Origin: Bin87 sp965204685 | Lineage (GTDB): Bacteria; Chloroflexota; Dehalococcoidia; Lucifugimonadales; UBA3495 | Length of the DNA: 64,000 nt | NCBI GenBank assembly: GCA_965204685.1 | Contig: OZ242004.1 | Location: 744,001-808,000 of the forward strand | Direction of reading: 5' to 3' | In this document: in pieces, positions 49,913 through 59,207 of the stretch | How positions within the stretch are numbered: the stretch's first letter is position 1 | How the letters are laid out: the number at the start of each line of letters is the position of its first letter | Translations under genes and position numbers: made by a program | The notes under the pieces: generated by a model | The model's input: only the letters and a program-made list of their open reading frames with translations | Told to the model about the DNA's origin: nothing | Database searches by the model: none

Positions 49913-50919
49913 AATTCGGAGTTTCCCTTTCCGCCATTGCCCAGCAGCCGGCCGGCGCCGACATGCAACAGGCTTTCGCCGATATCTGCGCCTACGTGGG
50001 CGCAGCGCGGGACCTGGGTTTCGACATGGTCTACCAGGGCCAGCACTACCTGACCGACCCCTACCAGCAGTTGCAGACGATGCCGCTGCTGGCCCGCATC
50101 TCGGCCGAGGCCCGGGGCATGGAACTGGTGGCCACCATGCTGGTGCCCCTGCATCACCCGGTGGACCTGGCGGAACGGGTGGCCACTATGGACGTGATCA
50201 CCGGCGGCAACTTCACCCTGAGCGCCGCCCTCGGCTACCGTGACGAGGAATACGACAACTTCGGCGTGCCCCGCCGAACCCGCGTTAGCCGCTACCTGGA
50301 ATGCCTGGAGGCCATGCGCCTGCTGTGGTCGGGCGAGAAGGTGAACTATGAGGGGCAATACTTCCGGCTTCAGGACGCTCAGCTCATGCTGCGCCCGGTG
50401 CAGCAACCCCATCCGCCGGTGTGGGTAGCCGCCAACAGCGACGCCGCCATCACCCGGGCCGCCCGCATAGGCTACACCTGGTACGTCAACCCCCACGCCA
50501 AGTTCGATACCATCAGCCAGCAGGTGGAGATGTACCACGAGGCCGCCGGCGCCGCCAACTCGGGCGCGCCCGACCGCCTGCCCCTGGGTCGGGAGGTCTT
50601 CGTGGGCCGCACCCATGAGGAAGCCTTCGCCAACGCCGCGCCTTACCTGGGCGGTAAGTACGAGGCCTACGCCCAGTGGGGCCAGGACAAGGCCCTGCCC
50701 GGCGAGGAGAACTTCCGCGAACCCTTCGAGGACCTGGCCCGCGACCGGTTCGTCATCGGCGACCCCGACGAGGTGGTGGAGGAGCTATCCCGCTACCGTG
50801 CGTTGGGCATGTCCCACGGCTGCTTCCGCATGATGTGGCCCGGGATGCCGCTGGACGACGGTATCGCCAACCTCGAACTCTTCGCCGACCGCGTGGCGCC
50901 GCACCTGCGGGAGGATTAG
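49909..50919 (+). CDS. LLM-class flavin-dependent monooxygenase (luciferase-like)
   Basis: A 336-residue TIM-barrel flavoprotein of the bacterial luciferase family. The N-terminus MKFGVSLSAIAQQPAGADMQ, LGFDMVYQGQHYLTDPYQQL, MELVATMLVPLHHPVDLAER and VITGGNFTLSAALGYRDEEY are family landmarks. SRYLECLEAMRLLWSGEKVN and PVWVAANSDAAITRAARIGY form the second half of the barrel. It would use reduced FMN or F420 with oxygen. Such enzymes are greatly expanded in SAR202 Chloroflexota. The substrate is unknown. It overlaps the small charged protein upstream. Confidence 0.9.
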   Translation: MKFGVSLSAIAQQPAGADMQQAFADICAYVGAARDLGFDMVYQGQHYLTDPYQQLQTMPLLARISAEARGMELVATMLVPLHHPVDLAERVATMDVITGGNFTLSAALGYRDEEYDNFGVPRRTRVSRYLECLEAMRLLWSGEKVNYEGQYFRLQDAQLMLRPVQQPHPPVWVAANSDAAITRAARIGYTWYVNPHAKFDTISQQVEMYHEAAGAANSGAPDRLPLGREVFVGRTHEEAFANAAPYLGGKYEAYAQWGQDKALPGEENFREPFEDLARDRFVIGDPDEVVEELSRYRALGMSHGCFRMMWPGMPLDDGIANLELFADRVAPHLRED

Positions 50920-50945
50920 GTCCCGGTCGTACCGACGCTGCTGAG

Positions 50946-53303
50946 CTAGCCTGCCCGCAGCGTTTGCTCCGTCTCCGCGGCGGCCTTAACCCGTTCCCAG
51001 TCGTACAGCATGGGCGCCATCCGCACCTTGCTCCACATCTCTGACTGGTCGAAGTAGTGCGGGCTGGCCGGGTGACCCGAGGCTCCCAGCGGCACCGCCC
51101 ACAGCGAGCGATTCCAATCGGCCGGGTCGTAGGCGTAGCGGAACACCGATAGCCCGCCCACCGTGGCCAGGTCGCCCGGCGCGTAGGAGCCGGCCCATGG
51201 CGTGTCGCCGTCGCCGCCGGTGGGTATTTCCGGCGGGTCCAGCAAGTCGCCCAACTTCGGCATCGCCATGGACAGCGGATGCTGCGGCCGCGCCCGGTGT
51301 ACCCGATCCCACCGCCATCCGGCGATGTCAGATCCCAACTTTGCCGTCAAAGTGCGAACAGCCTCTTGCAAGGCCGTGGTCAGCGCACCGTTCCAATCTT
51401 CTCCATCGGGCAGCAGGTCAGTGTCGCCCGCGACAATGGCATCGGTCATCAGGTTCTTGAAGCGGTTCAGGAAGACGCCGCGTCCGCGATCGATAGGCTG
51501 CCAGCCCAGCGCGGCCAGGTCCTCGCCGATGTTGTGCTTCAGCAAACGCCACAACAGCGCATCTCGCATTGCGCTGTAGATGGTCGGCTCAACCACGCCG
51601 GGGTCGATGCTGCCGGACCAGTTCTGCAATCGGACCAACGCGGCAGCAACGGCCGGGTCGTCGGGAGTGGGCAGCTCGGCAAGCGCGCTGACGTAGGCTT
51701 GGGCCGGGATGGACACGCGCTCGGCGTGGATGCGGCCCATGTCAGCGGCAGCCGCACCAGATATGCCTTCTACTCCTTGGGTCACCCGCATCGCCCGGTA
51801 CCCGGGGGCAAAGTCCATCGAAATGTAGTATGGATAGTCCGCGCCCACCGGCCGGTTGTTGGCTGTCACGATGTAGCCCGGCGACGGATTGATGTAGCGC
51901 GGCATGTCCTCAAAGGGGATGCTCCCTTGCCACTCGTGCTCACCATCCCATCCCGGCACCGGCAGCGGAGCCGGAGCATCCCCCGGTCGGCGGGGTATCT
52001 CGCCCCGGCACTGGTAGCCGATGTTGCCGTGCACGTCGGCCATCACGAAGTTGTTCACCGGGTCAACCCAACCGTCCATAGTGTCGGCCAGCGTTTCCAC
52101 GCTGGTGGCCTCCAGCATGGCCGGCAGGATGTCCGTCCACGGGTCGCCGCCGTCTCCGGCCGTGTAGCGCAGGGCAAGGCCGTAACCGGACATCGGGTCG
52201 CCGCCCACCACCGGGCCGTGATGCGTCGCCCACGTGCGCAGGTGAACGTCGGCGCCGTCCTTGACCTTGATTACCTCGTCCCGCACGTCGGCGTTGTACC
52301 AATCCTCCTGGTGCTGGTATAGGGACGGATCTGCATCGTTGAACAGCTCGATGTACAGGTCCTGGTAGTCGGCGGCAGTGTGGGTCACGGACCAGGCGAC
52401 CCACTGGTTGTGTCCGAAGTGCGGGAATCCCGGCACCCCGGCGAAGGAGTTGCCCACCACGTCGAAAGCGTCGCAGGCCAGATGGTTCTGGTAGTAGACG
52501 CTGGGCGTATCCAGGCCTCGGTGGCTGTCGCCGGCCAGCAACCCCCTGCCGGTGGCGGTCCGCTCCGGTCCGATGGCCCACGAGTTGGAGCCGCTGTCCA
52601 TCTCGCCGATGAGGTTCAGGTTGCCGGCGTGTTCCAGCAGTTGCTCCAGCCCCAAGTCCACCGCGCCGTCATAATCGGCGCCTGTCGGGATGATCACCGG
52701 CTGGCCCGGCGGGTAGGACGGAAACAGCGCGGCGGCTCGCTCCGCTCCCAACGCCTTTACCAGTCTGGCCCGCCACGCCTTGGTTTCGAATACGCCCATG
52801 AAGATGTGACGAACCTTGTAGATAGCCAGGCTGTGCCACGGCTCCCACGGCTCGGGCTCAATGCCGGCGATGGCGTACTCGGCCGGCAGCGGGGCGTCGC
52901 TGTTTATGAAGGCGTTGACGCCGGCCGCATACGCTTCCAGCATGACCTTTGCGCGAGGGCCGGCCGCCTCGCAATCGGCCCGGGCCGCATCCTCCAACCG
53001 GTGCCGGCGCATCTGCATGTCCTGGCCCACGGCGGACTCGCCGGCCGCCTCGGCCCAGCGTCCCACGGCCCGGCGCCGGTCGTATTCCATGGCCCAGAGC
53101 CGGTCCTGGGCGGTGACGAACCCCTGGGCAAACCAGGCGTCGTGCTCGTTGGCCGCGCGCACGTGCGGGATGCCCCATTGATCGCGCCAAACGCGAACAT
53201 CGGCTTGCAGGCCGGGCAGCTTGAGCTCGCCGTCCAGGGGAGGGATCGCGCTTTTCAGATCGTGGGCAGTTACGGAGGTGGGGTTGGCGGCAGTGATCGT
53301 CAT
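50946..53303 (-). CDS. Penicillin acylase family (Ntn hydrolase)
   Basis: The ATG at 53303 (MTITAANPTSVTAHDLKSAI) has GGAG 9 bases upstream; the ORF extends further in a Pro/Arg-rich frame that is not real. 785 residues. The alpha part includes VWRDQWGIPHVRAANEHDAW and AQGFVTAQDRLWAMEYDRRR. The auto-cleavage and nucleophile site is DSGSNSWAIGP at about residue 240, where the Ser of GSN becomes the N-terminal nucleophile of the beta chain. NNFVMADVHGNIGYQCRGEI is also typical. It has no visible signal peptide, which is unusual for a penicillin acylase. Likely acts on an N-acyl amide, such as an acyl-homoserine lactone or peptide. Confidence 0.9.
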   Translation of the reverse strand: MTITAANPTSVTAHDLKSAIPPLDGELKLPGLQADVRVWRDQWGIPHVRAANEHDAWFAQGFVTAQDRLWAMEYDRRRAVGRWAEAAGESAVGQDMQMRRHRLEDAARADCEAAGPRAKVMLEAYAAGVNAFINSDAPLPAEYAIAGIEPEPWEPWHSLAIYKVRHIFMGVFETKAWRARLVKALGAERAAALFPSYPPGQPVIIPTGADYDGAVDLGLEQLLEHAGNLNLIGEMDSGSNSWAIGPERTATGRGLLAGDSHRGLDTPSVYYQNHLACDAFDVVGNSFAGVPGFPHFGHNQWVAWSVTHTAADYQDLYIELFNDADPSLYQHQEDWYNADVRDEVIKVKDGADVHLRTWATHHGPVVGGDPMSGYGLALRYTAGDGGDPWTDILPAMLEATSVETLADTMDGWVDPVNNFVMADVHGNIGYQCRGEIPRRPGDAPAPLPVPGWDGEHEWQGSIPFEDMPRYINPSPGYIVTANNRPVGADYPYYISMDFAPGYRAMRVTQGVEGISGAAAADMGRIHAERVSIPAQAYVSALAELPTPDDPAVAAALVRLQNWSGSIDPGVVEPTIYSAMRDALLWRLLKHNIGEDLAALGWQPIDRGRGVFLNRFKNLMTDAIVAGDTDLLPDGEDWNGALTTALQEAVRTLTAKLGSDIAGWRWDRVHRARPQHPLSMAMPKLGDLLDPPEIPTGGDGDTPWAGSYAPGDLATVGGLSVFRYAYDPADWNRSLWAVPLGASGHPASPHYFDQSEMWSKVRMAPMLYDWERVKAAAETEQTLRAG

Positions 53304-53406
53304 GGCGGTCAACTCCAGTATTGGCTGGAGCCATATTACCGCACGGCAGGCCGTCGGGGGAGTTGCCCTTTCACCAATCCGCTCGTGTCGGCGCGGGCGG
53401 GGCGAA

Positions 53407-54264
53407 TCAGCGGCGCATTGACCTCTGCTCAGCGCGGGTCTGCTGCAACATCTCCCGCACCTCAAGGGCCGAGGGAACCCCGACCACCTCGGCGGCCGGC
53501 TCGGTGTCGGATTGTGCCAACTCATCCGCAGCCGCCGCAATGCGTTCGCGGGCCAGGCGGCAGTATTCGTCGGACAGGTCGATGCCAACGTACCGTCGCC
53601 CCTCCATGAGGGCAGCAATGGCCGTGGTTCCGCTGCCGATGAACGGGTCCAACACCACCTCGGCGGTGGTGGCGGCAATGGCCCGCCGCGCCAGTTCCAC
53701 CGGGAAAGACGCGGGATGAGGGTTGCCCCGGTCCTGCCGAATCTGCCACACGTCGCCAATGCCGCCGGCCTTGGGCGCTAATCGAAACTCCGGGTTGGCG
53801 ACCAGATAGATCACCTCGTAGGTGGGCAGGAAGTAACCCGGGTTGTGGTTGAACCCACCCGAGCGTTGCCAGATGATGATCTGCCGGACGGGGAAACCGT
53901 CCATGATGTCGGCCCGATCCTGCAGCAGGCCCCGCTGCACCCGCCACTTGTGGTTGTAGAAAATCGCACCGTCGGGAGTGAGCACCCGCAGCATTTCCCG
54001 CAGACACTCGCGCTGCCATTCCACGTAATCATCGTGGGGCATGCTGTCGCCATGCTCGGCGTATCCTCCCTGCAACATCAGGGTGGCGCGCGACCACTTG
54101 CCGCCGTTGCCGTTTTTCATCCCATTGCCGCTGCTGTTGAGCAGGTTGTACGGCGGCGATGTGACCACAAGATTCACCGACGCCGACGGCATCCGGCCCA
54201 TAGCCGAAAGGCAATCGTCGCAGTGTATTCGGTTGAGCCAGGGTTCGATATTGGTCGGATTCAT
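53407..54264 (-). CDS. Solitary DNA (cytosine-N4/adenine-N6) methyltransferase
   Basis: The start is set at 54264 (MNPTNIEPWLNRIHCDDCLS), because the earlier frame is low-complexity. 285 residues, beta-type order: motif IV VVTSPPYNLLNSSG (about 35-48), then the target-recognition region, and motif I DPFIGSGTTAIAALMEGRRY near 215. It resembles the methyltransferase at 22.0-22.9 kb in plan but not closely in sequence. No restriction gene flanks it, so it is an orphan that may regulate or protect. A toxin-antitoxin pair lies on the divergent side. Its target site cannot be read from sequence. Confidence 0.88.
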   Translation of the reverse strand: MNPTNIEPWLNRIHCDDCLSAMGRMPSASVNLVVTSPPYNLLNSSGNGMKNGNGGKWSRATLMLQGGYAEHGDSMPHDDYVEWQRECLREMLRVLTPDGAIFYNHKWRVQRGLLQDRADIMDGFPVRQIIIWQRSGGFNHNPGYFLPTYEVIYLVANPEFRLAPKAGGIGDVWQIRQDRGNPHPASFPVELARRAIAATTAEVVLDPFIGSGTTAIAALMEGRRYVGIDLSDEYCRLARERIAAAADELAQSDTEPAAEVVGVPSALEVREMLQQTRAEQRSMRR

Positions 54265-54494
54265 AGAAAGCGTATGAAACACGCTTATTGAACCCCAACC
54301 AATGGACTTGGCGCATAGAAAGGCTCCGGCGGGTTTCGGCGTATCTGGCCGCCGCTGTTTGCGCCGGAGGCCGCTTCCGCGGTGTACGGCACGTCCTGCC
54401 CAACACCGAGGACTACCGGCCGAACCGGCCGGCCGCTCACCGCGAACGGCTAACACGAGCCGAGCGTACTAGACTGCGGATAGGAGAGATTGCC

Positions 54495-54701
54495 ATGAAA
54501 AGAACGCTAAGCGCCAAATTCGTGAACGGAACCTTCAGGCTGCTGGACGCCGAACAACTGCCCATACCGGAAGGCGCCGTCGTATCCATCACCGTTGTCG
54601 ACGAACTCCCATGGGACGACCCCAGATGGATGAAGAAACTCCTTGACCAAGAGGAAGCGGAGCACCACCTCAACACCGCCGACGGCGGGACCGCCCCATG
54701 A
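54495..54701 (+). CDS. AF2212/PG0164-like (DUF104) antitoxin-type protein
   Basis: The ATG at 54495 (MKRTLSAKFVNGTFRLLDAE) has GGAG upstream; the longer frame is not real. 68 residues. The first half, MKxxLxAxFxNGxFRLLD then PIPEGAVVSITV, matches the small beta-barrel antitoxin family often named AF2212-like/DUF104. The acidic C-terminal helix would cover the toxin. The PIN toxin gene overlaps the last four bases, as in VapBC pairs. Confidence 0.75.
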   Translation: MKRTLSAKFVNGTFRLLDAEQLPIPEGAVVSITVVDELPWDDPRWMKKLLDQEEAEHHLNTADGGTAP

Positions 54702-55126
54702 TCGTCCCGGACCTCAACCTGCTGATCTACGCCTACGACCACCGCGCATCCCAACACCCACAGGCCCGCCAATGGTGGGCCGAACTATTGAACGGTGACG
54801 AACCAGTGGGAATTCCCTGGGTCGTCCTGACCGGGTTCATCAGACTCTCGATACGACCAGGCACATTGGCCAGGACGCTAACCGGCGCGGAGGCAGTTGC
54901 AGAGATTCAGCGGTGGCTCGCAAGGCCCCACGTGTCGGCTATCAGCCCGACGAACCGACACCCGGAGTTGCCGGCGGGTCTCCTACAGGCCGCAGCCTAC
55001 GGACCCAACACGGTAACCGACGCCCATATCGGCGCGCTGGCCATAGAACACAACGCTGTCGTCCATAGCAACGACCGCATCTTCACCCGGTTCCCCGGTA
55101 TCCGGCTGCACAACCCCGTCACGTAG
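54698..55126 (+). CDS. VapC-like PIN-domain toxin
   Basis: A 142-residue PIN-domain RNase. The first catalytic Asp is in MIVPDLNLLIYAYDHRASQH; a Glu/Asp-rich middle includes PWVVLTGFIRLSIRPG; TVTDAHIGALAIEHNAVVHS carries the third Asp pair, and NDRIFTRFPGIRLHNP ends the fold. It is coupled to the antitoxin-type gene by a four-base overlap. Active VapC toxins cleave tRNA or rRNA when the antitoxin is lost. All acidic positions seem present. Confidence 0.88.
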   Translation: MIVPDLNLLIYAYDHRASQHPQARQWWAELLNGDEPVGIPWVVLTGFIRLSIRPGTLARTLTGAEAVAEIQRWLARPHVSAISPTNRHPELPAGLLQAAAYGPNTVTDAHIGALAIEHNAVVHSNDRIFTRFPGIRLHNPVT

Positions 55127-55157
55127 CATCGGTTGTTGAGCGTCCGCGTCACGGCAC

Positions 55158-55862
55158 TCAGCCCATCCGCCGCGCCACCAGCAAACCGTCCTCCCGGGTC
55201 ACCCGCATAGCAAACGGATACCGGTCCACCTCCAGCGCGAGACCCACGTCCCGGGGGTGAAACTGCGGCTGCGCGTCGTCAAAGAACTTTTGGGTCGCGC
55301 CTCCGGCCATGATCAGCTTGCGCAACGCTTCGGGATCGGGATTGCGCCCTTCCAGACGGTTGCGCAGGTACAACGCGCAGTGCTCGTCCTCGTCCGACCG
55401 GTTCACGCCCTGGTCCCCCATGGCGAGAATGGTGACGCGCTCCGGCAGCGGATCCTCTGCCAAAAGCGCTTGAGCGGTTGCGCCAGCCACCACGAAGGAC
55501 GTGACGTAGATCGGGTCGCACCCGGCCGCGCCGGCCGCCGCCGTGCCCACCGTGCCGGCGCGTGTGGACTGCACAACGCTCTTGCCGGAGAAATCCACGG
55601 ATGACGCCTCGTAGGGCGAGTTTCCGTGGTCAAACCCCTCGGGCCGGCGGCCGTCCACCTCACCCATCAGAATGTCGGCAATGGTCGGATTGCTTCGCCG
55701 GATCTCCAACGCCTCTTCCACCTCCGCCACCAGGGTGATCCGTTCCGCGCCCCGGTCAAACGCGATGGCCGCCGTGGTGAACGCGCGGAACACGTCGATG
55801 ACCAACGCCGCGCCGGTGGCCTCGCCGGCGTCGCGGGACAAGCTGCCGATGCGAATTTCCAT
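55158..55862 (-). CDS. ComB-like 2-phosphosulfolactate phosphatase family protein
   Basis: A 234-residue protein with the ComB landmarks: ALVIDVFRAFTTAAIAFDRG near the N-terminus, ILMGEVDGRRPEGFDHGNSP, and SGKSVVQSTRAGTVGTAAAG. ComB removes phosphate from 2-phosphosulfolactate in coenzyme M biosynthesis, and also occurs in bacteria that make or use sulfolactate. The ComA partner is not present in the window. The sulfopyruvate-decarboxylase-like pair at 6.8-7.9 kb is the only other gene set here in the same chemistry, 47 kb away. Confidence 0.85.
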   Translation of the reverse strand: MEIRIGSLSRDAGEATGAALVIDVFRAFTTAAIAFDRGAERITLVAEVEEALEIRRSNPTIADILMGEVDGRRPEGFDHGNSPYEASSVDFSGKSVVQSTRAGTVGTAAAGAAGCDPIYVTSFVVAGATAQALLAEDPLPERVTILAMGDQGVNRSDEDEHCALYLRNRLEGRNPDPEALRKLIMAGGATQKFFDDAQPQFHPRDVGLALEVDRYPFAMRVTREDGLLVARRMG

Positions 55863-55882
55863 ATCTCCATCTCATTATTTCG

Positions 55883-55956
55883 CATGGATGAACAGGATAT
55901 TCGATACTTGATTTATCTGAAATCAATAACAATCCTGTCGATCCCGTTCATCCATG
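55883..55956. repeat. Intergenic inverted repeat
   Basis: CATGGATGAACAGGAT (55883-55898) is mirrored by ATCCTG (55932-55937) and TTCATCCATG (55947-55956), with a few extra bases in the right arm. It fills the gap between the ComB-like and NHL genes on the minus strand. Similar GGATGAACAGGAT inverted repeats are common intergenic elements in bacteria. Confidence 0.55.
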
Positions 55957-55965
55957 TCAGTTACG

Positions 55966-56913
55966 TCAGGCGGTTTTGACGAGCTTCTGGAGGGAGCGAA
56001 TTTCCCGGGGCGGGTCCAGGTGCTGCCCGGTGTGAGTCCACGAGACCTCGCCCACGTAGATGTTTCCCGCAGAGTCCAGGCAAACCCCATGGGGCGCGAT
56101 AAACTGGCCGGGCGCTTCGCCCTCGGGTCCGTCGCCCACCCGGGCCTGCTGTCGGCCCTCGGTGTCGTAGACGCTGACCCTGGGGCCGAGGCCCGTGGCC
56201 TGGGAGTTGGGGCCAATGGCCGAGCCCAGTTCGCCGATGTACACTAGGCCGGCCTCCTGGTCGATGTACAGTCCGCAGGGCCGGGACATGTCGTTCCACT
56301 GTCCCATGAACCTGCCGTCGGAATTGAACACCTGCACCCGGTGGTTCTCCCGGTCGGCCAGGTACACCAATCCGTCGCGGTCGGTTCCGATGTTGTGGGC
56401 GATGTTGAACTCGCCCGGACCGTTGCCGGATTGGCCCCAGGAGAAGATCAGGCGTCCGTCAGGGCTGTATTTGTGGATCCGGGCATTGCCGTAGCCGTCC
56501 GACACGTAGAAGTCGCCGTTGCGCGGATCAATGGCAACGTGAGTACACCGATTGAAAGGATCGCCGGACATGAAGGCGGCAGGATGGCCGCTGGTGCCCA
56601 GGGTCAGCAGGATTTCGCCGTTGAGCGTGCACTTGCGCACCGTGTGGTCGCCGTCGTCGGTCAGGAACATGGTCCCATCGGGGGCCATGGTGACCCCGTG
56701 CGCTCGCGGGAACACGCCCTCGCCCCAGGACTCGAGGAAATTGCCGTCCTTGTCGAACACGATCATGGGATGTTCGCCACGATTGAAGGCGTAGACGTTG
56801 TCGTCCTCGTCGCAGCCCACGGCGGCCACCTCTCTGAACGCGTAGCCGTCGGGTAGTTGTCCCCAACCCTCCTGCACTTCGTAGGTGAACTGGCCCTCTC
56901 CGATAGTTACCAT
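55966..56913 (-). CDS. NHL-repeat beta-propeller protein
   Basis: The ATG at 56913 (MVTIGEGQFTYEVQEGWGQL) has AGGAGG eight bases upstream; the longer frame is not used. 315 residues made of NHL repeats: AHGVTMAPDGTMFLTDDGDH, THVAIDPRNGDFYVSDGYGN, AHNIGTDRDGLVYLADRENH and APHGVCLDSAGNIYVGEVSW, each followed by a short aromatic strand. It resembles peptidylamidoglycolate-lyase and related propellers, but no catalytic set is obvious. No signal peptide. It is the fourth propeller-type gene in the window. Confidence 0.87.
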   Translation of the reverse strand: MVTIGEGQFTYEVQEGWGQLPDGYAFREVAAVGCDEDDNVYAFNRGEHPMIVFDKDGNFLESWGEGVFPRAHGVTMAPDGTMFLTDDGDHTVRKCTLNGEILLTLGTSGHPAAFMSGDPFNRCTHVAIDPRNGDFYVSDGYGNARIHKYSPDGRLIFSWGQSGNGPGEFNIAHNIGTDRDGLVYLADRENHRVQVFNSDGRFMGQWNDMSRPCGLYIDQEAGLVYIGELGSAIGPNSQATGLGPRVSVYDTEGRQQARVGDGPEGEAPGQFIAPHGVCLDSAGNIYVGEVSWTHTGQHLDPPREIRSLQKLVKTA

Positions 56914-57059
56914 CAGTGTCCCTCCTGTGATGGCGGCGACGCTCGCCGGCGTCGCGCACGGCGGTGATTGTAACCTATCCGGCGCGTGCTTAACATGAGC
57001 GTTGGGGCCGGTGCTACAATGGGCAATTACGATCCCAGTCCAACCCAAGGAGACCTCCG

Positions 57060-57773
57060 ATGGCCGACCCGCGACGCGATTTCGTCAAGTACACGTTCTT
57101 CAAGGTGCAGCCCGAGTGGCGCCGCCTGTCCGCCGCCGAGCGCGAGGCCGGCAAGGATGAGTTCGCCGCCGTGGCCGCCGAGCACTCCGACCGGGTTGCC
57201 TTGAACACCTACACCCTGGTGGGCGCCCGGGGAGACACCGATTTCATGCTCTGGGGCGTGTGCCCCGAGCTGGAGCCCATCAACGAGATGGCCGCTCGCC
57301 TCAACGGCACCCGCTTGGGCGGCTACCTCGAAACCCCGCATTCCTACCTCGGCATGACCCGCCGCTCGCCCTACATCGACGACCATCAGCACGAGGGGCA
57401 GGACGGAACCGGCGACGCGGCGTCCATGCGCCCGTCCTCCATGCGGATGATCGGCCGTCGCTACCTGTTCATGTACCCCTTCTGGAAGACCCACGACTGG
57501 TACCAGCTGCCCAAGGACACGCGCCAGGAGATGATGAATGAGCACTTCGTCATCGGCCACAAGTATCCGCAGGTGAAAATCTCCACCGCCTACTCCTTCG
57601 GCCTCGACGACCCCGAGTTCATCCTGGGCTTCGAGACCGACGAGCCCGGCACCTTCCTGGACCTGGTCATGGACCTCCGCGAGTCCAAGGCCCGCCCCTA
57701 CACCCTGAAGGACACGCCCATCTTCTCCTGCATCAACCGCCCCCTCCGCGACTGCCTGGACGACGCGGCATAA
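57060..57773 (+). CDS. Chlorite dismutase/HemQ-family haem protein
   Basis: A 237-residue protein with an AAGGAG site upstream. The second half carries the family signature: FMYPFWKTHDWYQLPKDTRQ, then EMMNEHFVIGHKYPQVKIST. The Tyr of YPFWKT is the catalytic residue of coproheme decarboxylase (HemQ) and the His of the EHxxIG segment region is the haem ligand. The closing TAYSFGLDDPEFILGFETDE and ESKARPYTLKDTPIFSC are also conserved. HemQ completes haem biosynthesis in monoderm bacteria. The chlorite-dismutase Arg on the distal side is not seen, favouring the HemQ role. Confidence 0.85.
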   Translation: MADPRRDFVKYTFFKVQPEWRRLSAAEREAGKDEFAAVAAEHSDRVALNTYTLVGARGDTDFMLWGVCPELEPINEMAARLNGTRLGGYLETPHSYLGMTRRSPYIDDHQHEGQDGTGDAASMRPSSMRMIGRRYLFMYPFWKTHDWYQLPKDTRQEMMNEHFVIGHKYPQVKISTAYSFGLDDPEFILGFETDEPGTFLDLVMDLRESKARPYTLKDTPIFSCINRPLRDCLDDAA

Positions 57774-57785
57774 GGATTCGGCACC

Positions 57786-58466
57786 ATGACTTCGCCAGCC
57801 ATTGCCAAACCACAACCCTCCGCCCCAGCGGCGGAGCCGGACAACGGTATGCCGGCTCCGTTCTCCCTGGACATCAGCTCAATACTGGCCCTGCTGCCCG
57901 ACGATGACACGCTGGACGACTGGTTCCTGCGCTTCACCGCCGACAATGAGGATTTGGGCTACCAGTTTGAAATTGACCAACACGGGAGATTGTGGGCGAT
58001 GGCATCGGAAGGTATGGACGGTCAGTTGCGTTCGGGTAATTTGTACATTGATTTGCGGCATTGGTCGGATGAAGGCCCCGGTGGACACGTAGTTACCGGC
58101 AACGGCTTGGTTCGTATGCCCTGGCCGGGCCGCCGCGGTCCTGATGCCGGCTGGGTTGCCCCAGAGCAATTGTTCCCCCTGGCGCCGGCAGGGCAACGAC
58201 CGCATGGCGTTCCTTTCGCGCCCCGGTTCATCGCCGAAATCCGCTCCCTTTCCAACTCGCTGGAAGACCAGAAGGCCAAAATGGAGGAATGGATTGATTA
58301 CGGCGTGGAGTTGGGCTGGCTGATTGACCCCTTCCTGCGTCAAGTCCACATCTATCGCCCCGGGGCAACACCGGTGGTGCTGGACGACCCGGAAACGGTC
58401 AGTGGGGACCCGGAGCTGCCGGGGTTCGTATTCAACGTCCGCAGCCGCATTTTCGACCTACAGTAA
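57786..58466 (+). CDS. Uma2 family endonuclease-like protein
   Basis: A 226-residue protein with a Pro/Ala-rich N-terminal extension, then the helical DDTLDDWFLRFTADNEDLGY and the Uma2 core: GPDAGWVAPEQLFPL with the Asp, and PRFIAEIRSLSNSLEDQKAK followed by MEEWIDYGVELGWLIDPFLR with E-x-x and Lys positions. The end GDPELPGFVFNVRSRIF is family-typical. Its predicted nuclease activity is unproven. It is followed 25 bases on by a close paralog, so the pair arose by tandem duplication. Confidence 0.85.
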   Translation: MTSPAIAKPQPSAPAAEPDNGMPAPFSLDISSILALLPDDDTLDDWFLRFTADNEDLGYQFEIDQHGRLWAMASEGMDGQLRSGNLYIDLRHWSDEGPGGHVVTGNGLVRMPWPGRRGPDAGWVAPEQLFPLAPAGQRPHGVPFAPRFIAEIRSLSNSLEDQKAKMEEWIDYGVELGWLIDPFLRQVHIYRPGATPVVLDDPETVSGDPELPGFVFNVRSRIFDLQ

Positions 58467-58491
58467 TCGGCAGCGAAGCGAGGTTTGAGAC

Positions 58492-59184
58492 ATGGCGACG
58501 ACCGGCATTATCCAAGCTTGCGTTGAGGCTGAAGAAGAGGAACTCGGGCTTCCGTTCCCGCTGCGTGTCAACATAAAGGCGATCCTTGATTCAGTGGCCG
58601 GCAAGCTGACCGACGACGAGATCGACCGATGGTTCTTCGGGTTGGCTGAGGCCAACGAGGGTCGTGGATTTTACTTGGAACTAACCAACGAATGGGAGTT
58701 AGTAATCAACCCTATGGTGAATCGAGATGGCGGCTATGCAGAAGGTCAGCTCTTTGGCACCATGTTTATGTGGGTTGAAGAACACGGTGGCGAGACATAT
58801 CCTTCTCGAACGATCGTGCGTCTGCCCGACGGTTCTCGAACCGAACCGGACGCAGTTTGGTTGTCGCCCGAGCAGGTCGTTGCGTTGCCACCGCTGTCCG
58901 ATGGTGGAGCAATCACCGTGTGCCCCGCTTTCGTGGCGGAGGTTGTTTCCGGCACTGACCGCCTTCCGCCATTGCAACGCAAGATGGAGCAGTACATTAC
59001 CAACGGCGCGCTGCTGGGCTGGCTGATCGATCCCTATCGGCGTAGGGCTTATGTTTACCGCCCTGGGGTCGAACCCGAAGTACTCGACGATCCGGAAACG
59101 GTCACCGGCGACCCAGTGATGCCGGGTTTCGTGTTCGAGGTGCGGCGCCGGATTTTCGACCTGCACCGCGTTACTGAGCAGTAG
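58492..59184 (+). CDS. Uma2 family endonuclease-like protein (tandem paralog)
   Basis: A 230-residue Uma2 protein that aligns over its whole length with the one just upstream: TDDEIDRWFFGLAEANEGRG, TEPDAVWLSPEQVVALPPLS, PAFVAEVVSGTDRLPPLQRK, MEQYITNGALLGWLIDPYRR and GDPVMPGFVFEVRRRIFDLH. AGGTTTGAG precedes the ATG. The catalytic Asp (EPDAVW) and Glu (AEV) are kept. Sequence is diverged enough that the duplication is not recent. A terminator follows. Confidence 0.87.
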   Translation: MATTGIIQACVEAEEEELGLPFPLRVNIKAILDSVAGKLTDDEIDRWFFGLAEANEGRGFYLELTNEWELVINPMVNRDGGYAEGQLFGTMFMWVEEHGGETYPSRTIVRLPDGSRTEPDAVWLSPEQVVALPPLSDGGAITVCPAFVAEVVSGTDRLPPLQRKMEQYITNGALLGWLIDPYRRRAYVYRPGVEPEVLDDPETVTGDPVMPGFVFEVRRRIFDLHRVTEQ

Positions 59185-59207
59185 CAGGCTCGCCAACTCA
59201 CAAACGA

